Source: Daedaleopsis sinensis
Lineage: Eukaryota > Basidiomycota > Agaricomycetes > Polyporales > Polyporaceae
Reading direction: 5' to 3'
DNA length: 64,000 nucleotides
Assembly (NCBI GenBank): GCA_033807695.1
Contig: CM066308.1
Coordinates: 1,116,001 to 1,180,000 of the forward strand
The position numbers and the translations under genes are program-made. Each line of letters opens with the position of its first letter. The first letter of the stretch is position 1. The notes below the pieces were generated by a model, which did not search any database, was not told the DNA's origin, and saw nothing but the letters and a program-made list of their open reading frames with translations. Shown here piece by piece: positions 1 to 11,794 of this stretch.

Positions 1-390
1 TCAAATGCCCCAGGTCATTTCGCGCGTATATGCAGCCTTCTCTACGTCGGATTGTGTACCTCGCGCTTGTGCGACACGATCTTTGTCAATCGCATTGTGT
101 TGTGCTGTTCTGGTTGTACGATGAGTTGTTGAACCCCTCTGCGATGGGGCAAGGTGGAAGAGGCCGCTCTGACCTGCTTGTTCGATTCATGTGAGTGAGA
201 GCCAAACGAAAAGTAGACTGATTATAAGTACATGTAACATCACGCAAGCGACTTTTACGCTGATATGGCATAGGCGTTGTTTGTCCGTGTTAGAGTCCAA
301 AGCTATCGCCCTCCCGATCCATCTCGGGCGCCTCCGTAGGCCATCATCTCTACCACCACCCCGTTTGCCAACTTCGGTAACACACCTACG
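1..390. other. Upstream region of the prenyltransferase gene
   Basis: No convincing coding sequence. This stretch holds the 5' flank and probable promoter of the plus-strand gene starting at 391. The short frames crossing it do not look like protein. Confidence 0.5.
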
Positions 391-1927
391 ATGTCTCAAG
401 GCCAGACTTTGACAAAGGAGAAACATGCTTCTCACTCTCGGAGGTGCCTTATTGGACTACCATTTAGCCAGGTCGAAGTAGATCCCTCTAGGTAAGGGCA
501 TCACCTGACTTGTGTACTTGCGGTGAGGACTCAAACCGCGATCTCGAGTCAGGGTAGCTCTTATCTTCTACTGCTTAGGAGCATTGGATATCCTAGGAGC
601 TATTGAATCTCAGAGCAATGGCCTAGATCGCGAGACCTGGCGAGATTGGCTGTGGGAGCAGCACATCTGTGCGCGCATTCCCGTTACCCCGCTAGCCTCG
701 ATCGCGCTGACTAGGATCCATTCGCAAGCTGGCACACATGGTGCGGGATTCCGGCCAAGTCCTTTCATCACACCGGAAGATTACCACGTGCGTGAAATGC
801 GCCGGTAGAGAGTTAGATTCTGACCATGGTCAACAGGACGGCGACCTATCGGAGTACGACACCCCCCATCTCGTCATGACATACACGGCCCTACTATGCC
901 TCGCGATGCTGCGGGACGACTTCTCTAAGCTCGACAAGCCTGGATTGCTCCGCTTTCTGGGGTCCTGCCAGCAAGAAGACGGAAGGTAAGGCTATCTTCC
1001 ACGCCCCCGTATACCGCCCGACTTACACAGGCCTCAGCTTTTCCGCATTCCCGAACGGCGGCGAGTCGGATCTCAGGATGCTCTACTGCGCCTTCGTGAT
1101 CAGTAGCTTCATGGACGACTGGTCGGGGATCGACGTCGATCGCGCGATCGCGTACATCCAGCGATGCTATGTATGTTCGTCCCCGAGGCTGCCGGGTGAT
1201 CCATGCGCTGACAGCACCGCGCAGAGTTACGAGGGTGGCTACGGCCAGACGCCATCCGGGGAGGCGTTAGGTGGATCACGACTCCTTGCAGCACCGTCTG
1301 TATGTAGGCTGACCGACTGCGACATGCAGGTGGGACCTCCTACTGTGCCATCGCTGCGCTGCACATGGCGCCCGACACGCCCGCCTCCCCTCGCGCCGCC
1401 CGACTGGCCGGTGCGCAGCGCGCGAGGACGGTCCGCTGGCTGGTGCAGAACCAGACAGACTCGGGCGGGTTCTGCGGACGGACGGGCAAGATTGCCGATG
1501 CGTGCTACTGCTTCTGGTGCGGGGCTGCGTTGGAGGTGAGGTGTACCGGGCCCTCGTCCAGCGAAGCGTACTCACTATGGCCATGTGTCTAGATCCTCGG
1601 AGAAGGCCACCTCGTCGACGAGCGTGCCCTCGCGGACTTCCTGGGCCAGTGCCAGTTCAAGTACGGTGGACTCGCGAAGGCACCCGGTGAAAAGCCAGGT
1701 TCGGAGACGGTCCGCGGTGAACTCGCATTGGATGACGATGACTGACATAATGCGCAGATCCGTACCATACGTATATGTCTTTGGCGATCCTCGCGATCTT
1801 GCCGTCTGATCATGGAGACGACGTGAGCTGGAAGCTACCGCGTTTGAACGCCGCTTGGAACGCTACGGAAGAGACAGCACAGTGGGCGAGGGAACACATC
1901 CCTGCTCAACGCACGTCTTTACCCTGA
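391..1927 (+). CDS. CDC43: Geranylgeranyltransferase type I beta subunit, 8 exons, 381 aa
   Basis: Beta subunit of protein geranylgeranyltransferase I, which attaches geranylgeranyl to CaaX-box proteins such as Rho/Cdc42 GTPases in the cytosol. Exons 391-491, 553-787, 837-985, 1038-1170, 1225-1270, 1330-1535, 1593-1698 and 1758-1927; every junction is GT..AG and the frame is kept (382 codons). The start ATG at 391 is chosen because the product begins MSQGQTLTKEKHASHSRRCL, the usual short N-terminus before the first helix. Diagnostic motifs in order: YCLGALDILG, DTPHLVMTYTALLCLAMLRD, YEGGYGQTPSGEALGGTSYC, QTDSGGFCGRTGK, DACYCFWCGAALE (zinc ligands Asp and Cys), QCQFKYGGLAKAPGE and DPYHTYMSLAIL (zinc ligand His). 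The 49-61 bp introns fit a basidiomycete. GGYGQ and DxCYCFWC favour the GGTase-I rather than the farnesyl or Rab-type beta chain. The gene appears intact. Confidence 0.93.
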
Positions 1928-2630
1928 GAGTGAGTCGTCCGAGCAGACCCACGGTTTATCGATCGGCTTTTAACTGTATAACTCACGTCATGTGTCATAG
2001 ATGTTTCGATAAGCATGCACATTATACGGAACATGGTACTGACAACGAGGCTCCCATAAAGGGAGTGTCCCGCGTACTAGTTCTGCAAAGCACCTTTCCT
2101 GCTGTGACTGGAGACGACTATCTCCCTGTCTCTTAGGCTATAGCAGACCGCTACCTGACTTTATACCACCTACGTTTGATCAAGCAGGAGTTCCTGACGA
2201 CCCAGTAACTGATCAACACGGTCATCCGCGAGGATTAAGTGTGTATACTTCCTTGATAAACAGGTACGCCTTTGCCGCAAAGCAATTTCTCTGCCCCAAA
2301 GGCTGCAGTGAATTCGACACGGTAAATATCAACTCCGAAGTTATGCATCGATAATATCGTCATGCGCTGCTTGCCACTCCTTCGCCAACTCTATCTACTT
2401 TTGTGGTTCCGTCGAGCGATGAACATGCATCAAGAAGTTGATGCCCCAGAACCACCTGTTGTACGTCCTCTCAACCCGATCTACTGCTTCTACCTCCTCC
2501 TCCACTTGCTCTGCTTATACCAGGGGGGCAAGGTCAGGCTCCGACTGGCGCGTAGCGCGACCCAGCACCTCCTCCAAGAAGCACCAGATGATGTCGACGA
2601 GAGACTTGAGCAGCGGGCTGCACTCGCAGT
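1928..2630. other. Intergenic region
   Basis: 3' flank of the prenyltransferase gene. A plus-strand open stretch at 2362-2649 has leucine-rich, uneven composition and no recognisable domain, so I do not call it a gene. Nothing else seen. Confidence 0.4.
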
Positions 2631-3044
2631 TCAGAGTTCTTCGGCGTAGTCCAAGAGCGAAGAGATGCCTTTGAAGTAGCGGCTCTCCTCCTCCTTTGTG
2701 GTACCATGATCCAGCTGGGCGCGACGCGCCAAGTCTTCGACGCTGGATGCTCTGAACAAGCTGTCGAACTCCTCGTCTAGCTTTCTACGGCGCTCCTTTG
2801 CTTCGTCACCGTCATCATCCGAGCAGCGAGAGCAGCCTTGGGCGTCGAAGCGCCTTGCCACTCCTTGCACTACGCGCCGAACGCGGTAAAGTTCCGTAAG
2901 GGCGCGATGATGACGGGCGCGATATGGCAGCGCAGGTGCACGGACACGATCGTCGAGATGCAGGCGGACCGGGCGTCGGACAGCGCGTTGCTGGTGCTCG
3001 CCCGGATGGCCGTAGAGCTTGGGGAAGAACACTGTGGGGACCAT
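2631..3044 (-). CDS. Unrecognised reading frame, possibly a gene relic
   Basis: Its last 65 or so codons look like protein: an acidic/basic helix-rich stretch (KERRRKLDEEFDSLFRASSV) ending LLDYAEEL before a stop. The first half is arginine-rich and less plausible. In the same region another minus-strand frame reads IVSVHLRCHIAPVIIAPLRN and then hits a stop, as if an older gene carried a frameshift or a missed intron near 2870. I do not recognise the family. It may be a decayed gene or the terminal exon of a gene I could not assemble. Confidence 0.3.
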   Translation of the reverse strand: MVPTVFFPKLYGHPGEHQQRAVRRPVRLHLDDRVRAPALPYRARHHRALTELYRVRRVVQGVARRFDAQGCSRCSDDDGDEAKERRRKLDEEFDSLFRASSVEDLARRAQLDHGTTKEEESRYFKGISSLLDYAEEL

Positions 3045-4222
3045 GGCGGCGTTGGTCGTATGGTTCCCCGCGTGTCTGAAGCAGTAGAAAGTGCTGCATG
3101 CGAGAGTGTTCGCGCAACTCTTGGGGCGCTGCTTGTGGGACGACTTCGAGACTTGATGGCAGCCTGTGAGTCATCCAGTCAGTCTCAGATACTGCGTAGT
3201 ATGTAAGACTCGTCGACGAACCGTACGTGACTGCAGGTGACGCTACGTGGTCTCTCCCATCTGCAACACAAATGCAATATATAGGTACGCGCACGAGGCG
3301 TCGCGTGCGGTGTCATCGCGTTCATAGGGGACTTCTTCAGACTCTTTGTGGATCGCGTTGCAAAACTGCTAATCATGCCGATGAACACATTTGAACGGTT
3401 TAGCACGCTGCACCTGCTCCTTTCTTGATGAAATGCAGGATGGTATCACGATGCGAGTGATTGTGAGCGACGAGAACGTTAACGTTGACTGGTAAGCAAC
3501 AAGCTGGTTGATGAAATAAGTATTCGTTCGCCGGCTATGTCCGCCCGGAGCGCATTCTCTGTATGTACTTATGGGTTTTGTCGAGACTCACAGGCTAGTG
3601 ACTACTACTAGTAGTAATCGGTGTACTTATGCGAAAGGCAATGGATCGGCGAAAGGCAATGGATCGGAGATATGACAAGCAGAGCTGATTGATTCTCGAA
3701 GTCGAACGTTGTCAGTTGAATATTTAAAGTCAACCGTCGTTAGTCGTCGTCGGTCAAGCGGTCACGGTCGGTCGACCGTCGTTGAATTTGTTGGACTCGG
3801 AGGTTGCTGACAGGTCCGTCCGCCCCCCCGTTCAATAGAACCTGTACATCGTCTGCCTAGTAGGGGAGACAAGAGGTTGCTGCTGTCCTAAGCGCTCATG
3901 GTAACATACTGTCATGTGATCGTTGAATCATTTTCAATGTCCGATTGTACTAGTACTACTTAGTAGTCACCATCATGATAGTACCCGGGCCACTACTAGG
4001 ACTGCGCCCAGGATGCTTTCAGTTTGATATCTGTGTAAACCAGCTGGCTGCTTTGAGAAGTACTGCACTGCTAGCCTGTAATTGGCGGTCCTTGTCTGAT
4101 AAGCCTACGCCGTACGGACAGTGGAAGTGGCATCTGCGAACGGCTAGCGTTGTCCTAGTACTACAAGGTAGTACTCGTGGCAGCCGCCATTGTATTTTGG
4201 GCAGGATCACCGTATGTACTTC
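3045..4222. other. Intergenic, AT-richer region with short repeats
   Basis: No gene seen. It contains an 18-bp tandem duplication (3631-3666), a CGTCG/GGTCG-rich stretch near 3730-3790 and small palindromes built on AGTACTAC/GTAGTACT near 3950 and 4160. Confidence 0.4.
3631..3666. repeat. 18-bp tandem duplication
   Basis: GCGAAAGGCAATGGATCG occurs twice in direct tandem at 3631-3648 and 3649-3666. It is a simple local duplication. Confidence 0.85.
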
Positions 4223-4238
4223 AAGAAGACAACTCTTG
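4223..4238 (+). repeat. Left copy of 16-bp target-site duplication of the LINE
   Basis: AAGAAGACAACTCTTG, identical to 60171-60186. The right copy directly follows (and overlaps the As of) the poly(A) run of the LINE, which is where a target-primed reverse transcription duplication must lie. By chance a given 16-mer should recur in a 64-kb window about once in tens of thousands of trials. The next bases here, a G run at 4239, would be the LINE 5' end. Confidence 0.7.
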
Positions 4239-4841
4239 GGGGGCTCCTTCTTCTCATACCACCACCATGGTCGTTTTTTCCCACGGTCCCTGACTACTGG
4301 AGCAGTCATACCTGGGCCGCTATACCTTAATATAACACCTCCAAAGAAGAACAAAGTTCTCAACACGCACATAGGAGATAGGAGTAATAGTGGGAGATAT
4401 TAGGAAGTTGAGACAGTCGAACCAGTACCATCTACGTGTAAGTACTCCAGTCCTGCGCTCTCCATACCCCACGAGCTCTGCTCGTCTGGACTTCGTCCAG
4501 CAGGTGCTTGAGTACCGATGCCTCGAGCATAGACGACCCCCCGGACAGACAAAACATAGTGTTAGGGGTACAAAAGTGGATCGACGACGAGTACGTGGCA
4601 CACGACGACCCAAAACGAATGTTGACTGGCGAACCTTTGGGCGCCTAGGTCGGGATGAGGCGGTATCCATCCACTAAGCATGACAGACGAACTGAATGGA
4701 AGAAAGTTTAAAATGAAGGCTGAACGAAGTTGACCTACAGAGACGTTCTGACCGAGAACCAAATAAACAGAGTGTGAGGACCTATATAAAGCCCTTAAAC
4801 CCGTACCGAGGTTCCATCACGCCATGGCTGAGTCGAGCGAC

Positions 4842-6274
4842 CATCAGGAAAAAGCAATCTCTCGATAGTATCCACTTGGACTCACGAGTCCCGAGAGACA
4901 CCCAGTATGTCTCGAGAGCACTCGGGAGCACACTCGAGTTGTAGGAAAGAAAGTGGTGGCCATTTTCGGTATAGAACCATATATAGAGTATGTACCAGGC
5001 TCTATAGTATATGTATAGACAGTTTCCACTATGTTAGTAAGCTTTCATGCACCCGGGAAGGTGTGCAAGAACGGCGGGGTCAAGTAGGAAATGCTAAAGT
5101 CACACAGTGCCTGCCCTAAACAAAGCGCTTGATCCCATCAGTCAGTGTGCTGGCACTGACGACGCCCTTTGTCCTCCGACCCTCTTGTTCTGTCCTCCTC
5201 CTCGTCCTCCTCTTCTCATCCTCACCCCTATAGCACGCTCAGGTCTTTGAAGGTAAGTCACATATATACATACTTGACTGTTTGGATCTTAGGACTTAGA
5301 CTCACAGCATGCACCTCGAAGCACCGGCAGCCTGTAGTCCAATGAAGGGTTGTCCACCTTCCGAGTTGTCACTGCTGCCAGTAGTAAGTAGATCCTCATC
5401 CTCGGATCCCTCTATCTCCAAGTACCTGGCTAACTGTTGTATAGTATGCTACAGTGCACTCTAACAGCATCTGCCGTTGATCGCTCCCGACCCATACGAG
5501 GTGGTACTCTGCTTGAGAAGGGGGTGTAACGACATCAGGTCCACTTCAGGGTGAGTTGTAGTGTGTCGACTAGCTGCGGCACAGCTCAGCTGATGTTTTA
5601 TTATGCTTGTACATGTGCAGAGTGCCGGCAACTCCAACAAGGTCATGACTATCTCGCCGGGTGAGTCCCCTCGTACTATCTTGCCTCAACGCCATCCACA
5701 ATCCTCCCGTGATTCGACTCAGAACTGTATCTGTCCCGCACACACATTATCACTCGCACCCACATCCCGCATCCCTACTCGTCCCTTCACGTACCCTCAT
5801 TGGTCTCCGTCACGCACATCCGTCCGTGCACATCTTGCACCCACACCCGGCCAGCACTCATTATCTGTCACCTTCCCGGGACACGCATCCTGCACCCACA
5901 CTCGCATTATGCTCATCATGTCCCCGCATTTGTCGACGTTGTTGCACTAGTTAGGATACTTGACTACCTAATGTCATAGTAGCCAATCTGTTTGTAGTAT
6001 GCTATCATGTACTTTATCTCGCTTCAAATACTATCTGTTGCCATTTTCTTATGTGCATGCGCAATGTTGCACAGAATATAGGTTATTATGAGCAAAATGC
6101 CAGGATTTATGAGGTAACTACCGCTGCTATTGAGTTCTCGGAGAGTTCTCGACAAGTGCTCTCGAGACGCTATGGGCAACTATCGGGCGCTCGCGAGAGG
6201 GGGACTTGTCTATCCGACTATCCCGTCTCGCGAGTCTCGATAGTGCACCCGAGTCATCTATTTTTTTCCTGATG
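4842..6274. mobile_element. Segment with inverted terminal repeats, possible MITE or DNA-transposon remnant
   Basis: CATCAGGAAAAA at 4842-4853 faces TTTTTCCTGATG at 6263-6274 as an exact 12-bp inverted repeat. Inside both ends are diverged matching blocks rich in CTCGAG/TCTCGCGAG palindromes (4860-4935 against about 6150-6255, including GTGCTCTCGAGAC). The interior has no transposase-like frame; 5600-5950 is a CA/CCC-rich low-complexity stretch. No clear target duplication is visible. This could be a non-autonomous element or a fold-back repeat. Confidence 0.4.
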
Positions 6275-6419
6275 ACAGAGGTATGCCGCCAGCACGCTCA
6301 AGTACTACAGCTGACTCTCACACCCACTAGTCCTCTCTCCCACCCTGGGCGCAGCACCGAGGTCAGCCACTCCAGGCACTGCCGATATCGTCATCCGTAT
6401 CCACAAGCGTCATCTCCGG

Positions 6420-6782
6420 ATGATCACTTTCCGAAGGGTGAACCACCTCTTTAGGAGCTCCTCCTTCCCCGACGACACGGAGAGAGTCTGGCTCTTCGAG
6501 AGAGACTCTGAACACGCCATCACGCACTTCATCACGATAAGCAGGGCAAAGCGGCCGGGGGAGGTCAACGACCCGTCGAGACTCGGCAACGTGGACTTTG
6601 ACAACGGAATTAGGAGAAGCGTTGTGGGATACGAGATCCTCGACCTCAACCGCCTTCTTACCCCCATCACGGCGGACGAACTCTACTGGATCGGTGGTAT
6701 GAACATCGGGAAGAGCTGGACGAGGTTCACGGAGCCCTGGGCGGACAGAGGAATAGGCGGCGGAGTCGTTGTCATGTACTAA
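6420..6782 (+). CDS. Small fungal protein resembling an ASCH/PUA-like domain, 120 aa
   Basis: An open frame from ATG to TAA. The pattern HLFRSSSFPDDTERVWLFER, AITHFITISRAKRPGEV, GNVDFDNG, YEILDLNRL resembles small ASCH/PUA-fold proteins common in fungi, in which 'HEFR', 'ITH', 'PGEV' and 'G..DFN' recur. These folds bind RNA or modified bases in characterised families; nothing more specific can be said here. The upstream frame is closed, so the true N-terminus may lie in a missed exon. A decayed relative lies at about 9261-9400. The segment is inside the LINE duplications, so it is probably carried by, or trapped with, an insertion. Confidence 0.45.
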   Translation: MITFRRVNHLFRSSSFPDDTERVWLFERDSEHAITHFITISRAKRPGEVNDPSRLGNVDFDNGIRRSVVGYEILDLNRLLTPITADELYWIGGMNIGKSWTRFTEPWADRGIGGGVVVMY

Positions 6783-9260
6783 AGACGCCCCATCCCACCC
6801 ATCCTGAACCATCTACACCAGTACAATTAATTCGTCTCCTGCCCACCGTGTATCGAGCTTTACCAAATTCGATTAAACGAGAGGACTTGGACTCCAGAAC
6901 TAGGTTCAAATGGAGCGGTCACGCTCTCCACATCACAGAAGGAGAGAAACGTACTGACGACTACGAATCACTAACGAGCGGGATAGCGAACTTGACAGCG
7001 GCCCCATGAGAAGAAATCTGCTAACCGTAGTAGATATCACGAGAAGTCGGATAGGTACACTGGGTTCGGGACTGTCAGAACGTTCGGAGCGGTATGTACA
7101 CCAACAACTCAATACACTCGAAACTTCAGTACTACCGATGATGATAAAGGTACTTAGAGTAGCGACGGACGATAGGACGGATGATATCGGTCCATAAGGC
7201 TTGAGATCCACCCTTCGATGCGCGCAGGTAAAAGATTTCCTGATGCACGGCGCCGCCTGTCAATCCAGATCAGCTTGGACTCACAAGGAATAGGACACGA
7301 GACCTACAATCGGAGCAGGTCGAGCGAGGAAACTGTAAACCGAGCCTTAGACCGGCAACGACATTCGGAAATGAAGGATGAAGATAAGGGGCGTTGACGG
7401 CGAGGTCGGTCAACTCTAGATGCACAAGAGACTCGAGCAAGCGAGCTCTACTAGACGAGCATGAGCCGAGCAGGGTAGGAAGGGTAGATCGACAGCGTCG
7501 CCGCCACTCTTGAAGGCGTCTCTGCACTAAGTTCGTACGACCCACTTTCACGGCTAAGTAGCCTACGCGAAGGCGGGAACCTATTAGGACATATGATCAG
7601 CAACCATTTTGAATTAGAAGCTAGAACGTACATTTAGGATTGAAGCGCAGGGCATATATATGCCCGGGACGTTCAACCCGAGACAAAGGACGAAGCATCT
7701 CACGACGTATTAACACTTGCGTCCTTTGCTCCAAATAAGTTGGGATGAAATCTAGCGAGAACGTACAAAATCAGTGGAGATAGGAGCTCTGCACGCTCGG
7801 AAAACACACCGCTGTAAGCGAGCTGAGCACCGGTCCTCGGCGAAACAAAGTGCGACTCCTGGAGTAATCCAGCCAAATGCTCTTGACAGAAATGAGGCAG
7901 ACGAGAGCGTGTCGGATAGGAAAGTGTCCCGACGAGGGCTAGAACATCGCGACAACGCCGTCCGGATGCAGAATGCCCGGCACACCGCTCCTTTGGGGAA
8001 ACAACGGAGCCGTGAAGTTTACCTAGAGCTGAACGTTCCTTCAGATGCAGCAAACAACCCACCTAGGAAGAGAAGGGGCAGCAGCAAGCTGCACCGACAC
8101 ATCTTGAAGCAACCATACGTACCTGGGACCGCGCGATACCGCATAGATCTCTGGCTGCCGGAGACTTGATGACGTCCTAAGAGTGAAATACAGAGACACT
8201 GTCTGAAGTGTCTGTTTCCGTTTCCGTTGGGCGTTTAGAGGTCTAGGTTAACGTCTCTTGTCCTGGCCATACCTTTACAAAGCGTGAAACCTTCAGAGCC
8301 AGACGTTAAGTATCCCAGGATACAACCGTTAAAGGGGTAGACCACAATGATGAAGAAACCAGCAGCTCTCCTAGGACGATAAGCAGCTTAAAACAGACTC
8401 TCCTTGAACGCGATCTCTGTTACTAGAGATAAATAATGGCGCTCTGTAGTAAACAACGCTATGATACCTAAAGATGAACGATGAGGACGTCCATTTAGTA
8501 TTCTGACGAAAATCAAATTAACGCACCAGCTCATTCTAATGTGTCCAAAGCAACACCAACATGCTAGAGTCCTCTGAAAGTCTGTAACAACCTGACAACA
8601 AATCTACACATGCGGCAAACCGTAGTTAGCCACAGGACGTATGAAACAAAATTGAGAACACATCTTACTCCATCCGCATCGGAAGAGGGTTAGGCCACAT
8701 CCCATCCCTCACCGGCAATACTCCACCATGGAATGTCGCGGATCTAACTGGAGCCCCTGGTAAAGAGACTCGTGAATGAGTTGAGAAATTCAGGAGACGA
8801 CGACGAAACTTACCCACTTATGGTGACACACCGTAAAACCTCTCCTACGCCAACTCGATGATACCGCAGACCTTGTAGAGGCGCCTCCTTGGAGTGAACG
8901 TCTCGTAGAGCTCAGAGAACGAGTAACTTGTCTTGCCATCCTCATCATAGCAGGAGCGACGCAGAGACCAATGAGCCATCACCACGCTACGCCCAGCCCT
9001 CGGCCGACGGAAGCGACGCACCAAACGCCCAGGGACGAACTAGAACCCGCGAGTCGCCAATTATAGGAAATGATGACAAACTTATATGACTACTCAGACC
9101 AGGCGCTCTCACCCGGGGCTCTTGGACTTCAGAAATGACAGACTCCTAAGACTCGAGGATAACCTACATGCCCGCACTCTACTGGTTGCCATAGATAAAT
9201 ATCAGGACCTGATCCTGACAAACTATGTTCAATAAACTCAATGGAAGAAACGCCTGAAAT
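6783..9260. other. Decayed sequence without confident genes
   Basis: Several frames of 60-130 codons overlap on both strands (for example about 7774-8169 plus and 7700-8062 minus), but none has a domain or a convincing start. The sequence has the look of eroded transposon DNA. Confidence 0.35.
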
Positions 9261-9400
9261 CGATAACGGACTTCGCAGGAGCTCCATTGAATACGATGTG
9301 CTCGACCTCACCAGACTCCTCGCCCCCATCTCGGCAGACAAACTATACTGATTTGACGGCATAGTGATCAAGAGTGGCTGGACGAGGCCTGCGGAGACAT
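9261..9400 (+). pseudogene. Degenerate paralogue of the ASCH/PUA-like gene
   Basis: Translated, this reads DNGLRRSS..YDVLDLTRLLAP, then SADKLY, stop, then GWTRP. It aligns with DNGIRRSV..YEILDLNRLLTP, TADELYW and SWTRF of the gene at 6420. The in-frame TGA after KLY and the loss of the N-terminal half show it is not functional. Confidence 0.6.
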
Positions 9401-10447
9401 GAGCTGATGAACGTCCGAGGGAGGAATCATCGGAATGCACTAGATAACACAGCTCATGTCTGGACAAAGGCGATGGTACTGCCCATAGACAACACGATCT
9501 AAGAGTTCCTACTACGCTGTGACCTAATGTGATCATAACACGGCTATAAACTTAAGTGGAAATGAGCGGGGACGCCGAGTCTCGAACGCGCAGCCATACC
9601 ATAAATGAACGCTCCTCCCACATGATAACAAACTGCCCGACTTGGTTGAACCAGATCTTCCAATTACTAGAAGCCAACGACATTAATCCAACACACAGAA
9701 AACATACGTACGACTTCTCATAGAAATGCTGTATGCTAGGCTATCTACGAATACCGTAGCTAACCTGTTCCGCGAACACACGCTGCACTAACTAGAGAAG
9801 CTGACTGCACCCGGCGTATATACATTCAGTAACTGCCCCTGTTTCCCCGAACCCAAGCCAAATATTCCCCGAGACTGCCCCGACGACCCGAATATTATCC
9901 TATTAAACGAGTATTATCCAAAGTGCATCCGGGTTTCTGCCGGGCGCTCACGACATTAGCGCCAAGTGACCCAAGGACAGGGCAGAGCAAGCAATATGCC
10001 AATCACCCAGATTATGTCCTTGTGACACCCTAGTCTTGACCCATGTGCATACCAGAACTGATGGTTGTAATTTGAACAACGTCAGATGAGCGAACCCATC
10101 ACCAGAGGCTATGGACTCTGTTCGGGACGCTGGCTCAGAATACAACGTCTAAGCGTCTATGAGCAAAGTAGATCCCTCCCCCTCATGCCTTGAGATAACC
10201 AACCACCACAGCTCTTAGATAGGGTGACTGGTAGCACTATATCTTTTTCCTAGGAATTTAGGACAGACCTTGAAGGAGCTACGTCCCCCGGACTTACTCG
10301 GAGCGCTCGCCCTCAATGTTAAGCGAAATGGATGATGTTGCTTCCTCTCCATATTGACAGGAAATCCCCGGTTCAACTTTTGACAGGTTCTAGAAACAGA
10401 CCTAGACAACCAATTCTAGGCTCTGAACATTCTTCTCCTGCCTGAAC
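9401..10447. other. Non-coding stretch
   Basis: No gene, element terminus or clear repeat was found. A minus-strand frame at 9129-9536 overlaps the paralogue in the wrong frame and is a shadow. Confidence 0.35.
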
Positions 10448-11394
10448 ATGAACGATCTCAAGATGTGGCGCCAGGCGAAAGGGTACAAAGGAGGTAAAGT
10501 GGAGGATACGGACACACCCTCGGAACAACCCATCCAGACCACACCCCTCCCTCTCACCATGGCTCAGAGCACCACCAGTCACTTCTACACTTTCAAAGTG
10601 GAACCTAGCCACTTAACCACAAAACCGATCACTCTAGACGGAACGTGGGACTACCAGACGCTCCGACCGGTCACACTAGTGACAGCGTGGTCCGACTTCG
10701 CCCCCAAGTCACGTACTACATTCGGGAAAACAAAGGCGCATGTCTATCGCCTCCTCCGAAAACCTGAGGTAGACATCAAAGTGGGGCTCCAAGTCAGTCT
10801 CGTCGCGGTAGGGTTCGAAACCCAGAAGGACAAAGAAAGGATCTACCCCGAATCCTGCCTAGAAAGCAGCGATCAAGGTAACAACAAGTATACGATGATG
10901 CGAGATCCTCCGCGCAAGCTAACTTGCCACTCTCAGCACGTGAACTCCCGGCCAAGCGAAACAATCAGGACACATACGACCCGCACGTACAAGGCGCGAT
11001 AGCGAGTGTCGAAGAATGCGCGGATGGAAAAGTCAAGATAGCGATCGTCAATGAATGCGCGAAATCCACGGTGAAGAGAGTCTACGTGGAAGCACCCAGC
11101 CCAGAAGACATCAAGGCATCCGCGACTACTCTTGACGATTCGATCACCGGGAGAATGAGCCAGTCACAGGAGCATAGCAGGTCGGCGATGGTGCACTCAG
11201 AGAAGATCTACCCGAAGGCACGCTGTGAGGGAAGCCTATGCCGACTCTCGATCCATGAGATCATGGACAATATCGCGGACGGGGGAGCGTGTAAGGAGGC
11301 TAAGGAGAAGAACTTCCCGTCGTCTTACAATGAGCTCAGGAACATGAGGAGAAGAGCGAGGGCGGCGGCGGCGAGAGCAAAGGAGAATCGATGA
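10448..11394 (+). CDS. Unknown two-exon gene, 295 aa
   Basis: Exon 1 is 10448-10877, intron 10878-10936 (59 bp, GTAACA..CTCTCAG with a perfect CTAAC branch site at 10919-10923), exon 2 is 10937-11394. Splicing joins two frames without a stop and gives 295 residues, so it behaves as an intact gene. An alternative start is the ATG at 10559. The N-terminal half holds TWDYQTLRPVTLVTAWSDF and VYRLLRKPEVDIKVGLQVSL; the C-terminus is a basic Arg/Ala helix (RRRARAAAARAKENR). I do not recognise the family. It converges on the unknown minus-strand gene at 11795-12991. Both lie inside the LINE duplications, so they may be cargo of an unidentified element. Confidence 0.6.
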
Positions 11395-11794
11395 GACACT
11401 AGTTTTGTACAAAGAGTAACTCACAATCACGCTGATTGCAAGGACTCTGGAAACTCAACATCCACTGAGAGCTCAAGACAGCAAACGGAACGACTCTTTA
11501 TGCATTAAAGATAGGTCAGAGCACTTGCGGATAAGAAGATTGACGTTCCTGCCACCGCCAAAGGCGGCTACACGGTCAGGTGACTAGATATGACGACGGA
11601 TCTAACAAGCGCACTACAAGTCGCGCCTCAAACCTTAAAAGCACACTTTAACAAGCGAGCAACGCTGAAGTAAGACACGTAGATACAAGGATATACAACC
11701 ACATCCGGACACAGCAACTGTGAGATACCAAGAAAGTCTCTTTACGCGCACAATGAATCCCAATTGTTAGAGACGGAGACGAATAAGGAGAATA
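11395..11794. other. Gap between two convergent unknown genes
   Basis: About 400 bp of shared 3' flank. No coding signal seen. Confidence 0.4.

Noticed and set aside
2362..2649. Leucine-rich 95-codon plus-strand frame
   Set aside because: No domain, poor composition and opposite to a slightly more plausible minus-strand frame.
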